In this document: piece after piece, positions 8,756 through 16,806 of the stretch
Layout of the letters: the number at the start of each line of letters is the position of its first letter
How positions within the stretch are numbered: the first letter of the stretch is position 1
NCBI RefSeq assembly: GCF_000948415.1
Contig: NZ_JYII01000012.1
Span: 372,001 to 436,000, forward strand
From: Thalassospira sp. HJ
GTDB lineage: Bacteria > Pseudomonadota > Alphaproteobacteria > Rhodospirillales > Thalassospiraceae
Direction: 5' to 3'
Length of the DNA stretch: 64,000 bases
Translations under genes and position numbers: made by a program
The notes under the pieces: generated by a model
Told to the model about the DNA's origin: nothing
Databases searched by the model: none
Seen by the model: the letters and a program-made list of their open reading frames with translations, nothing else

Positions 8756-11700
8756 TTATTCCGCCGCCTTGAGGTGTTCGGGCGGATTGCGGAACTGTTC
8801 GAGCAGTTCGGCTTCGCGTGCCTTGGCTTTTTCGATGTGGTCTTCCTTGACGTGGCCGTAGCCGCGAATGTGTTCGGGTAGGGCCAGCAGGGCCTTGGCG
8901 ATGCGGGCATTGTCGTGGGTGAGCCCGTCAATCACTTCGTTCACCAGTTTTTCGTAATCGGTGATCAACTGGCGTTCGATCTGGCGTTCCGGGTTGCGGC
9001 CAAACGGATCAAGCTTGGTGCCGCGCAGGAACTTCATCTTTGCAAGCATCCGGAAGGCCGACATCATCCACGGGCCGTAGACCGATTTTTGCGGTTTGCC
9101 TGTTTCCGGATCGGCATTGGCCAATGACGGCGGGGCGAGGTGGAAGTTGATCTTGTAATCGCCCGTAAAGGTCTGGGTGACCTTCTTGATGAAGGCCGGA
9201 TCGGTATAAAGACGGGCCACTTCATACTCGTCCTTATAGGCCAGCAGTTTGAAGTAGTATTTCGCAACTGTCCGGGCCAGATCATCCACGTCACCAAGGC
9301 GTTTCTCGGCTGCTGCGACCTTATCGACAAGGGCGCTAAAGCGATCGGCATAGGCCGCGTTCTGATAATCGGTCAGGAACGCACGGCGTTTGGTGATGAT
9401 GTCGGAAAGCTCGGTCGCGATCGGGTGGGCTTCGGCTTCGTTCGGGCCGACGACGTCGATCACGCGGTTGCGGTCATGGGCATAGAGGCGTCCCCAATGG
9501 AAGGACTGCTTGTTCATGTCAGTCGACACGCCATTAAGCTCAATCGCCTGCATCAGCGCTTCTTCACTGATCGGGATCAGGCCGCGCTGCCAGGCAACAC
9601 CCAGCATGAAGAGGTTGGTCGCAATCGAATTGCCCATCAGACGGGTTGCAATGTCACTGCCTTCGACAAAATGCACACCATCGGCACCACAGGCATCATT
9701 GATGACCTTCATGTGCTCGTTGGTTTTAAGCTCGAAGTCCGGGTTGTGGGTAAAGGCCCCGGTGACAGTTTCGTGCGTATTAATCACCGCCTGGGTAAAG
9801 TTGCGGCGCATTTTGGCAAGCCCTTCATAGCTTGCCGCCACCAGAAGGTCACAGCCCAGCACCACATTGGCTTCACCAGCCGGTATGCGCGCGGCATGCA
9901 GCTTGTTCTGATCATTGGCAAAGCGGATGTGGCTGACAACAGCCCCACCTTTCTGGGCGAGGCCTGCCATATCAAGGCCAACAATACCCTTGCCCTCGAT
10001 GTGGGCTGCCATTCCAAGCAAGGCCCCGATGGTGACAACACCCGTGCCGCCAACACCCGTGATCAGAACCGACCAAGGATCATCAATCGCGGGCAGGGTT
10101 GGGCGCGGCAGGCTCGCAAAGACGGCGTCCGTGCCGGTGTCACCCTTGGCCGCTGCATCGGGTTTGCGAAGCTCGCCACCTTCGATGGTGACAAAGCTCG
10201 GGCAGAAGCCCTTAAGGCAGGAGAAATCCTTGTTACACGCTGACTGATCAATCGCGCGTTTGCGGCCAAATTCGGTTTCGACCGGCACAACGGCAAGGCA
10301 GTTGGACTGTTCACCACAATCGCCACAGCCTTCGCAGACCAGATCATTGATGAACACGCGCTTGGGCGGATCAACCATCAGCTTGCGCTTGCGACGGCGG
10401 CGTTTTTCCGCCGCACAGGTCTGATCAAAGATCAGGATCGAAACGCCTTCGATCTCACGCAGTTCTTTCTGGGTGTCATCAAGCGTATCGCGATGGCGGA
10501 TATCCACACCCGGGGCAAATTCCGATCCCATCGGATATTTATCGGGCTCGTCCGACAAAACGATGATGCGTTTGGCACCTTCGTCATACATCTGGCGCGT
10601 TATTTGCGGCACGGTCAGCGGACCGTCAACGGGCTGGCCACCCGTCATGGCGACCGCATCGTTAAACAGGATCTTATAGGTGATGTTCACACCCGATGCG
10701 ACGGCGGCCCGCACGGCAAGCGACCCGGAATGGTAATAGGTGCCGTCGCCAAGGTTCTGGAAGACATGCTTGGTATCGGTAAACGGTGCCTGACCGATCC
10801 AAGTCGCGCCTTCGCCGCCCATATGGGTGAATGTCTCGGTCGATCGATCCATCCAGTTCACCATGTAATGGCAACCAATACCGGCCATCGCGCGGCTGCC
10901 GTCGGGCACCTTGGTCGAACTGTTATGCGGGCAACCCGGGCAGAACCACGGAATACGCGCGACATCCGGGCGCGGTTCGGCGATCTCGCGTTCCTTTTCA
11001 GCAAGCCAATCGATGCGTTCGTGGATGGCCGGGCTGTCATAGAACCGCTTGATGCGTTCGGCCAAAACTACGGCAACACGGGCCGGGGTCAGCTCATCCA
11101 TTGATGGCAGGATCCATTCGCCTTTTTCATCGAACTTGCCGATCACGGTCGGGCGGACATCTTCGCGCCAGTTATAAAGCTGCTCCTTGACCTGGTTTTC
11201 CATCACCGCGCGCTTTTCCTCGACAACGATGATTTCTTCCAGCCCCATGGCGAATTCGCGCACGTCATCCCGGTTGAGCGGCCAGCTCATCCCGACCTTA
11301 AGCACCCGAATGCCGATCTTGGCAGCGTCTTCTTCAGAAATGCCAAGGTCATCGAAGGCCTGCATGACATCAAGATACGCCTTGCCGGTGGTGATGATGC
11401 CAAGCCGCGCATTCGGGCTGTCGATCACGGTTTTATTAAGCTTGTTCGCCCGCGCATATGCCAGTGCGGCATAAAGCTTGTATTTCATCAGGCGATGTTC
11501 CTGCTCCTTGGGCGTATCGGGCCAGCGGATATGCAGGCCGCCCTCGGGCATGTCGAAATCGGTCGGGATGACAGGAACGATACGATCCGGTGCGACATCG
11601 GCTGCGGCCGAGCTTTCAACCGTTTCGGCAATGGTTTTCATCGCCACCCAGCACCCGGAATAGCGGCTCATCGCCCAGCCGTGCAGACCGTAATCAAGAA

Positions 11701-12241
11701 TATCCTGCACACCCGACGGGTTCAGGACCGGGATCTGCGCATCGATAAAGGCATACTCAGTTTGATGGGGCAGGGTCGATGATTTGCAGGAATGGTCATC
11801 ACCCGCCAAAACCAGAACCCCACCATGTTTGGACGTGCCGGCATGGTTGGCATGCTTGAACACGTCACCGGACCGATCAACACCAGGGCCCTTGCCGTAC
11901 CACATGCCAAAGACGCCATCATATTTGGCATCCTTGTACATATTGACCTGCTGGCTGCCCCAGACGACGGTGGCGGCAAGGTCTTCGTTCACACCAGCCT
12001 GGAATTCGATCTGCTGTTTGGTCAGGAATTTCTTGGCCCGCCAAAGCTGCTGATCAAGCCCGCCCAGCGGTGATCCGCGGTAACCGGAAATGCAGCCGGC
12101 GGTATTAAGCCCTGCGCGCGCATCAAGCTGGCGCTGCATCAGGGGCAGGCGCACCAGCGCCTGAATGCCTGTAAGGTAAACCCGGCCTTCCTCAAGCGTA
12201 TATTTATCGTCGAGTTGAACTGCCGCCAATTGTTGTGCCAT
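8756..12241 (-). CDS. Indolepyruvate:ferredoxin oxidoreductase, fused IorA-IorB type
   Basis: 1161 residues from ATG 12241, where GGGAG lies seven bases upstream on the minus strand; a start at 12280 would add 13 residues. The enzyme oxidatively decarboxylates aryl- or branched 2-oxoacids to acyl-CoA with ferredoxin as acceptor. Order of parts: an IorA-like pyrimidine-binding half (RGSPLGGLDQQLWRAKKFL), a CPGCPHN motif, a thiamine diphosphate motif (LGDGTYYHSGSLAVRAAV with NDAVAMTGGQPVDG), a cysteine-rich Fe-S segment (CEGCGDCGEQSNC and SACNKDFSCLKGFC), and a C-terminal gamma/IorB domain (GVGGTGVVTIGALLGMAAHIEGK and GLAQKGGAVVSHI). This single-chain layout is common in proteobacteria. It is monocistronic here and probably works in phenylalanine/tyrosine/tryptophan catabolism. 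Confidence 0.9.
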   Translation of the reverse strand: MAQQLAAVQLDDKYTLEEGRVYLTGIQALVRLPLMQRQLDARAGLNTAGCISGYRGSPLGGLDQQLWRAKKFLTKQQIEFQAGVNEDLAATVVWGSQQVNMYKDAKYDGVFGMWYGKGPGVDRSGDVFKHANHAGTSKHGGVLVLAGDDHSCKSSTLPHQTEYAFIDAQIPVLNPSGVQDILDYGLHGWAMSRYSGCWVAMKTIAETVESSAAADVAPDRIVPVIPTDFDMPEGGLHIRWPDTPKEQEHRLMKYKLYAALAYARANKLNKTVIDSPNARLGIITTGKAYLDVMQAFDDLGISEEDAAKIGIRVLKVGMSWPLNRDDVREFAMGLEEIIVVEEKRAVMENQVKEQLYNWREDVRPTVIGKFDEKGEWILPSMDELTPARVAVVLAERIKRFYDSPAIHERIDWLAEKEREIAEPRPDVARIPWFCPGCPHNSSTKVPDGSRAMAGIGCHYMVNWMDRSTETFTHMGGEGATWIGQAPFTDTKHVFQNLGDGTYYHSGSLAVRAAVASGVNITYKILFNDAVAMTGGQPVDGPLTVPQITRQMYDEGAKRIIVLSDEPDKYPMGSEFAPGVDIRHRDTLDDTQKELREIEGVSILIFDQTCAAEKRRRRKRKLMVDPPKRVFINDLVCEGCGDCGEQSNCLAVVPVETEFGRKRAIDQSACNKDFSCLKGFCPSFVTIEGGELRKPDAAAKGDTGTDAVFASLPRPTLPAIDDPWSVLITGVGGTGVVTIGALLGMAAHIEGKGIVGLDMAGLAQKGGAVVSHIRFANDQNKLHAARIPAGEANVVLGCDLLVAASYEGLAKMRRNFTQAVINTHETVTGAFTHNPDFELKTNEHMKVINDACGADGVHFVEGSDIATRLMGNSIATNLFMLGVAWQRGLIPISEEALMQAIELNGVSTDMNKQSFHWGRLYAHDRNRVIDVVGPNEAEAHPIATELSDIITKRRAFLTDYQNAAYADRFSALVDKVAAAEKRLGDVDDLARTVAKYYFKLLAYKDEYEVARLYTDPAFIKKVTQTFTGDYKINFHLAPPSLANADPETGKPQKSVYGPWMMSAFRMLAKMKFLRGTKLDPFGRNPERQIERQLITDYEKLVNEVIDGLTHDNARIAKALLALPEHIRGYGHVKEDHIEKAKAREAELLEQFRNPPEHLKAAE

Positions 12242-12633
12242 GACCGGTCTCCCTCGGATCTCTCTGATATGCGGGGTCATTTCGGGCCCTATGCACTGCT
12301 TTTATTGATATGGGTGTTGGCGCAGTGTTTCGGTATGACCTGTAAATTATCTGTCAGGTTGGGATTGCGGGACCCATGCCTGATCCTGAAATGGTAATAA
12401 ATACTGACCTTTTTTCAAAACGAACTCGCATCGCACTATGCAAAACGCCTGATTGCATCTGTTGACGTAAGGGCAACTTATTATTTACTTATTCCGGTAC
12501 CGATTTACGCGCAATAAAATTGCGCTTCTGTTGCGATGCGAAATTTCAAAATGGGCCGAGTCCATGCTCGGCGCGGGTAGCGTGCTATGTTAATCTCGCG
12601 CGGGTTTCGGGTGCGCACAACAAGGAGCGTGAA
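12242..12633. other. Divergent intergenic region
   Basis: About 390 bases separate the divergent starts of the indolepyruvate oxidoreductase and VOC genes, so both promoters should lie here. A small inverted repeat GCCGAG...CTCGGC is seen near 12555-12575, and AT-rich sequence at 12390-12500. No convincing coding frame or known operator was found. Confidence 0.4.
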
Positions 12634-13080
12634 ATGGAACAGCGTGTTTCGCTGATTACTCTGGGTGTTGCGGATCTCGATCGGTCGCGTCGGTTTTATG
12701 AAGACGGACTGGGCTGGAAAATGACCGAAATGGTCGAAGGGCAGGTGGTGTTTTACCAGCTCTCCAACGGTCTTGCTCTTGGCCTGTTCGGGCGTGATGC
12801 GCTTAAGGAAGACGGCAAGTTTGATGATGATACCGGCGCAAGCTTTGCCGGACTGACGCTGGCCTATAATGCGCGCAGCGAAGAAGAAGTCGATCAGGTC
12901 ATGGCAGAGGCCCAAAAGGCCGGGGCCAAAATCCAGAAACCGGCCGAAAAGGTTTTCTGGGGCGGGTATTCCGGCTATTTCCGTGATCCGGACGGCCATG
13001 CCTGGGAAGTGGCGTTCAATCCGTTCTGGGAAATTGACGAGGCAGGAAATCTTCGCCTTCCGCCGCCAAAAGCCGAGTAG
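12634..13080 (+). CDS. VOC-family (glyoxalase/dioxygenase-fold) protein
   Basis: 148 residues from ATG 12634, with AAGGAG (12622-12627) six bases upstream. Two beta-alpha-beta-beta-beta repeats are visible: the first around ITLGVADLDRSRRFYEDGLGWK, the second around SFAGLTLAYNARSEEEVDQVMAEAQKAGAKI, ending in GYFRDPDGHAWEVAFNP, which carries the usual C-terminal metal-ligand positions (H, E). VOC members include glyoxalase I, dioxygenases and resistance proteins; substrate cannot be told from the sequence. A strong terminator follows immediately, so it is monocistronic. Confidence 0.8.
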   Translation: MEQRVSLITLGVADLDRSRRFYEDGLGWKMTEMVEGQVVFYQLSNGLALGLFGRDALKEDGKFDDDTGASFAGLTLAYNARSEEEVDQVMAEAQKAGAKIQKPAEKVFWGGYSGYFRDPDGHAWEVAFNPFWEIDEAGNLRLPPPKAE

Positions 13081-13104
13081 AGCGCATTACCTTAGTCTTC
13101 ATGC

Positions 13105-13132
13105 ACGGGCAGCACATTGCTGCCCGTTTTTA
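13105..13132 (+). terminator. Rho-independent terminator after the VOC gene
   Basis: Ten-base perfect stem ACGGGCAGCA (13105-13114), loop CAT, TGCTGCCCGT (13118-13127), followed by a T-run. Confidence 0.9.
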
Positions 13133-13232
13133 TATGTTTGTCGCGTCCTCAGACGGTCGGATTGGTCGGCATGCGGGGGCTGCATTTTCGGAAATATTCC
13201 AAAGTACAGTTGCATCCGGGATAATTTCCTTT

Positions 13233-13250
13233 TACATCGAATGTGATGTA
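13233..13250 (+). promoter_or_regulatory. Palindrome upstream of the Crp/Fnr gene, candidate operator
   Basis: TACATC-N6-GATGTA, a perfect six-base inverted repeat with the six-base centre usual for Crp-family operators. It sits 34 bases before the regulator's start codon, as expected for autoregulation. The half-site is not the classical Crp (TGTGA) or Fnr (TTGAT) sequence, so binding by the neighbouring regulator is inference. Confidence 0.45.
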
Positions 13251-13283
13251 GTTTTAGTCAATGCTTTCAAGGGGGATAAGGTT

Positions 13284-13937
13284 TTGAGTTGGATCGACCA
13301 GTTTCCGGGTCTGTCACGTTTGCCCGATGGCATCCGATCCTACCTTGTCCATGAAAGCAAAATCGTCACTGTTCCCGCCAACACGGTTATTTTCGGGCCG
13401 GGAAAATCCCCGGAAAACCTGTTGCTGTTGCTCGATGGCACGGTACGTGTGCAACAGACATCCGATACAGGCCGTGAAATTGTGCTCTATCGTGTGCATG
13501 CCGGGGAAAGCTGCGTTCTGACCACAGCCTGCCTTCTGGCCTATGAGGATTACTCTGCCGAAGGCATTGCCGAAACCGAAACCCGTGCGGTGGCAATCCC
13601 GCGCAAGGTGTTTGACAAGCTTGTATCGGACTCGATCGAGTTCCGCCAGTTTGTCTTTACCGCCTATTCCAAACGCATCACCGACCTGTTCATGGTGATC
13701 GAGGAAATCGCCTTCCAGAAGCTTGATATCCGCCTAGCGCACAAGCTGATCGAACTCGCGGGTGGCGAGGAAACGGTTGCCGCAACCCATCAGAAACTGG
13801 CTGTTGAGCTGGGCACCGCGCGTGAAGTGATTTCGCGTCAGCTGCAGGAATTCCAGCGCCGTGGCTGGATCGAACAGTCGCGCGGCACCATCCGCCTGAT
13901 CGAGCGTGAACCGCTGGTGAAGCTGGCACAAAGCTAG
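13284..13937 (+). CDS. Crp/Fnr-family transcriptional regulator of the sulfide cluster
   Basis: 217 residues from TTG 13284, preceded seven bases upstream by GGGGGA (13271-13276); the longer frame to ATG 13101 starts inside the upstream terminator and is rejected. The N-terminal cyclic-nucleotide-binding fold runs from about residue 20 (IVTVPANTVIFGPGKSPENLLLLLDGTVRV) to 130, followed by the dimer helix and a helix-turn-helix (TVAATHQKLAVELGTAREVISRQLQEFQRRGWI). It lacks an Fnr-type four-cysteine cluster but has a CVLTTAC (CX5C) pair in the beta barrel, which could act as a thiol or persulfide switch (inference). It stands directly before persulfide dioxygenase-like, sulfide:quinone oxidoreductase and SulP genes. 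Confidence 0.85.
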   Translation: MSWIDQFPGLSRLPDGIRSYLVHESKIVTVPANTVIFGPGKSPENLLLLLDGTVRVQQTSDTGREIVLYRVHAGESCVLTTACLLAYEDYSAEGIAETETRAVAIPRKVFDKLVSDSIEFRQFVFTAYSKRITDLFMVIEEIAFQKLDIRLAHKLIELAGGEETVAATHQKLAVELGTAREVISRQLQEFQRRGWIEQSRGTIRLIEREPLVKLAQS

Positions 13938-14004
13938 GTTGAGCCCCGCCTTTGCGGCGGAGCTAAGACTTTAGAATTATTAAGTGTTGATATTGCGATG
14001 TTTG

Positions 14005-14017
14005 GTGACTTCGTCAC
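14005..14017 (+). promoter_or_regulatory. Palindrome upstream of the persulfide dioxygenase-like gene
   Basis: GTGAC-TTC-GTCAC, a perfect five-base inverted repeat about 140 bases before the start codon. Further down, TGTCCG (14067-14072) pairs with CGGACA (14088-14093), a possible leader hairpin. Candidate sites only; the sequence differs from the palindrome at 13233. Confidence 0.35.
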
Positions 14018-14158
14018 TGAAGCGCAAATCGCGAATTCCTAAAATAAAGAGAATAGCCAGATGTTTTGTCCGCAAACCTGCGGGCAACGGACATCTCGAA
14101 CCCATCCGATGCATGCCGTGGATAAGGCGGCCCGGAGACAGTTGTTTAGGAGGAATCC

Positions 14159-15043
14159 ATGTCTGCATACCCGGTAAACATGTCCGTAAAACCCGAAGTT
14201 ACGGCCTTTTTTGACGAAGATACCAACACGATCAGCTATGTGGTCAAGGACCCCGAAAGCAACGCCTGCGCAATTGTCGATTCCGTGATGGATATCGATT
14301 ATGCGGCGGGTCGCATCACCTTTGCCCACGCTGATAACATGATCGCGTTTGTGAAGGATAACGGCCTTAAGCTGGAATGGATCATCGAGACCCATGTCCA
14401 TGCCGACCACCTGTCTGCCGCCCCCTATATCCAGCAGGAACTTGGCGGCAAGCTTGGCATTGGCAGCAAGATCACGGTTGTTCAGGATACCTTTGGCAAG
14501 GTGTTTAATGAAGGCACCGAATTCCAGCGCGATGGCAGCCAGTTTGATCGCCTGTTTGAAGATGGCGACACCTATCAGGTTGGCTCCATGACCTGCTTTG
14601 CCATCTATACGCCGGGCCACACCCCGGCATGCATGGTGCATGTCATGGGCGATGCGGCCTTTGTTGGCGATACCCTGTTCATGCCTGATGGCGGCTCGGC
14701 CCGTGCTGATTTCCCGGGCGGTGATGCCGGCACCCTTTATGACAGCATCCAGAAGCTCCTCGCTCTGCCGGACGATATGCGTCTGTTCATGTGCCACGAC
14801 TACGGCCCCAATGGCCGCGACATCAAGTGGGAAACCACCGTTGGCGAAGAAAAGCAGCACAACATCCATGTCGGCGAAGGCAAAACCCGCGAAGACTTCA
14901 TCAAGTTCCGCACCGAACGCGATGCCCAGCTTGATATGCCGCGTCTGATTATCCCGTCGCTTCAGGTCAATATGCGCGCCGGTAAGGTGCCGACCGATAG
15001 CAGCGGCAAGAAAATGCTGAAAGTCCCGGTCAACGGGCTCTGA
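14159..15043 (+). CDS. MBL-fold persulfide dioxygenase-like hydrolase (Blh/ETHE1 type)
   Basis: 294 residues from ATG 14159, with AGGAGG (14148-14153) five bases upstream. The metallo-beta-lactamase motif THVHADHLSAA (about residues 78-88), the later histidine in YTPGHTPACMVH, the aspartate in FVGDTLFMPDGG and the final histidine in FMCHDYGPNGRD make up the iron site of the ETHE1/Blh branch; the extra SARADFPGGDAGTLYDSI segment is typical of it. Such enzymes oxidise glutathione persulfide to sulfite with O2. The sulfide:quinone oxidoreductase gene follows after 24 bases, an arrangement repeatedly seen in proteobacterial sulfide detoxification. The extra C-terminal tail after GRDIKWETTVGEEKQHN is also a Blh feature. 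Confidence 0.85.
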   Translation: MSAYPVNMSVKPEVTAFFDEDTNTISYVVKDPESNACAIVDSVMDIDYAAGRITFAHADNMIAFVKDNGLKLEWIIETHVHADHLSAAPYIQQELGGKLGIGSKITVVQDTFGKVFNEGTEFQRDGSQFDRLFEDGDTYQVGSMTCFAIYTPGHTPACMVHVMGDAAFVGDTLFMPDGGSARADFPGGDAGTLYDSIQKLLALPDDMRLFMCHDYGPNGRDIKWETTVGEEKQHNIHVGEGKTREDFIKFRTERDAQLDMPRLIIPSLQVNMRAGKVPTDSSGKKMLKVPVNGL

Positions 15044-15067
15044 TCAACACTTAGGTGAGGAAAAGCG

Positions 15068-16741
15068 ATGGAAACCAAAACAATAAGTAACGGGTTCTCC
15101 GTCAGTCCGCAGATCGTTGCAGACGATGTCAAGGAAATCGCCAAGCTCGGCTTCCGCTCCATCGTCTGTAACCGCCCGGACGGCGAGGGCGCCGATCAAC
15201 CAACCTTTGAAGAGATTTCAAACGCGGCAAAGGAAGCCGGGCTTGAAATCCGTTATCAACCGATTGTTTCGGGCAAGGTCAGCGATGACGACGCCCGTGA
15301 CTTCGGCCGCCTGTTTGAGGAGTTGCCCAAGCCGGTCTTCGCCTATTGCCGCACAGGCACGCGTTCCACCACGCTTTGGTCGCTGAGCCAGGCGGGGCAT
15401 CTTGATACCAGCGAAATCCTTCGCGCCACCAAGGCTGCCGGTTATGACATGGGCGGTGTTGTCCGTCGTATTGTCAATGGCGGCAAAACGCCCACCGATC
15501 AGGGCGATGCGAAATATGACGTCGTAATCATCGGTGGCGGTGCTGCCGGTATTTCGGTGGCATCGAGCCTGCAGGCCCGTCGTTCGGGCCTTGAGATCGC
15601 GGTCATTGATCCGGCCGATATTCACTATTACCAGCCGGGCTGGACCATGGTCGGTGGCGGCGTGTTCGAAGCCAGCACCACGGCCCAGACCATGGGATCA
15701 TTGATCCCCAAGGGCGTGCATTGGATCAAGGCGGCGGTGGCCGCGTTTGAACCGCAAGATGATGCCGTCATTCTTGATGGCTGCCGGGTGGTCAAATATG
15801 ACCGTCTGATCGTCTGCCCGGGGCTTAAGCTTGACTGGAACCGGGTTGATGGTCTGGTCGAAACGCTGGGCCGCAATGGTGTGACCTCGAACTATCGTTA
15901 CGACCTTGCTCCCTATACGTGGGAACTGGTTTCCTCGATGCGCGAAGGCAAGGCGATCTTTACCCAGCCGCCAATGCCGATCAAATGCGCCGGTGCCCCG
16001 CAAAAGGCGATGTATCTCTCGGCTGATCACTGGAACCGCAATGGTGTTCTAAAGAACATCGATATTGATTTCTGCAATGCCGGTGGCGTGCTGTTTGGCG
16101 TAAAGGACTATGTCCCGGCACTCGAAAGCTATGTGAAGAAATACGATGCCCATCTGAACTTCTTCCATAATCTGGTTGCGATTGATGGTCAGGCGAAAAA
16201 GGCCTGGTTCGATGTTGCCAAACCCGAAACCAAGGTTGAACGCATCGAGAAGTCCTTTGACATGATCCATGTCTGCCCGCCGCAGGTGGCCCCGGACTTC
16301 ATTCGTGTTTCCCCGCTGGCAGATGCTGCTGGCTGGGTGGATGTCGATCAGGCGACCCTTCGTCACAAGTCGTTTACCAACATCTGGTCGCTTGGCGACG
16401 TGATGAACGCGCCCAACGCCAAAACGGCTGCTGCCGCCCGTAAACAGGCGCCGGTGGTTGCCGAAAACGTTGTGGCCGATATCGATGGCAAATCCCCGGT
16501 CGCACAATATGACGGCTATGGATCCTGCCCGCTTACGGTGGAGCGCGGCCGCATTGTTCTGGCCGAATTCGGCTATGGCGGAACGCTTTTGCCGTCCTTC
16601 CCGAAATGGCTGATCGATGGCACCAAGCCGTCGCACCTTGCCTGGTTGCTTAAGGAAAAGCTGCTGCCGCCGATTTATTGGAAGGCGATGCTGCGTGGCA
16701 AGGAATGGCTGGCCAAGCCTGAAAAAGTCACGACTAACTAA
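15068..16741 (+). CDS. Bifunctional DUF442 phosphatase-like / sulfide:quinone oxidoreductase fusion
   Basis: 557 residues from ATG 15068, with AGGTGAGG just upstream. The first 110 residues form a DUF442/Blh-associated phosphatase-like domain, with a CRTGTRS loop after KPVFAY. From about residue 153 (YDVVIIGGGAAGISVASSL) begins an FAD-dependent disulfide oxidoreductase of the human-type SQR group, with HYYQPGWTMVGGGVFE, PPMPIKCAGAPQKAMYL (a redox cysteine), DFCNAGGVLFG, and FTNIWSLGDVMNAPNAKTAAAARKQAPVV near the end, followed by a short amphipathic membrane-binding tail. It oxidises sulfide and passes electrons to quinone, forming persulfide on a thiol for the dioxygenase next door. Such fusions are known; the role of the phosphatase-like part is not. 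Confidence 0.87.
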   Translation: METKTISNGFSVSPQIVADDVKEIAKLGFRSIVCNRPDGEGADQPTFEEISNAAKEAGLEIRYQPIVSGKVSDDDARDFGRLFEELPKPVFAYCRTGTRSTTLWSLSQAGHLDTSEILRATKAAGYDMGGVVRRIVNGGKTPTDQGDAKYDVVIIGGGAAGISVASSLQARRSGLEIAVIDPADIHYYQPGWTMVGGGVFEASTTAQTMGSLIPKGVHWIKAAVAAFEPQDDAVILDGCRVVKYDRLIVCPGLKLDWNRVDGLVETLGRNGVTSNYRYDLAPYTWELVSSMREGKAIFTQPPMPIKCAGAPQKAMYLSADHWNRNGVLKNIDIDFCNAGGVLFGVKDYVPALESYVKKYDAHLNFFHNLVAIDGQAKKAWFDVAKPETKVERIEKSFDMIHVCPPQVAPDFIRVSPLADAAGWVDVDQATLRHKSFTNIWSLGDVMNAPNAKTAAAARKQAPVVAENVVADIDGKSPVAQYDGYGSCPLTVERGRIVLAEFGYGGTLLPSFPKWLIDGTKPSHLAWLLKEKLLPPIYWKAMLRGKEWLAKPEKVTTN

Positions 16742-16753
16742 AACACCCTTCGT

Positions 16754-16779
16754 CCAAGGCAGCGTGCGCGTTGCCTTGG
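16754..16779 (+). promoter_or_regulatory. Hairpin between the SQR and SulP genes
   Basis: CCAAGGCA (16754-16761) pairs perfectly with TGCCTTGG (16772-16779) around a ten-base loop. There is no T-run, so it is more likely an mRNA processing or stability element, or a weak attenuator, than a full terminator. Confidence 0.4.
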
Positions 16780-16806
16780 ATCCACTCTGATCTAAGAGAT
16801 CGATGA

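Noticed and set aside
13101-13283. Longer Crp/Fnr reading frame from ATG 13101
   Set aside because: It would start upstream of the VOC terminator hairpin and run through the candidate operator; the 61 added residues have no family features.
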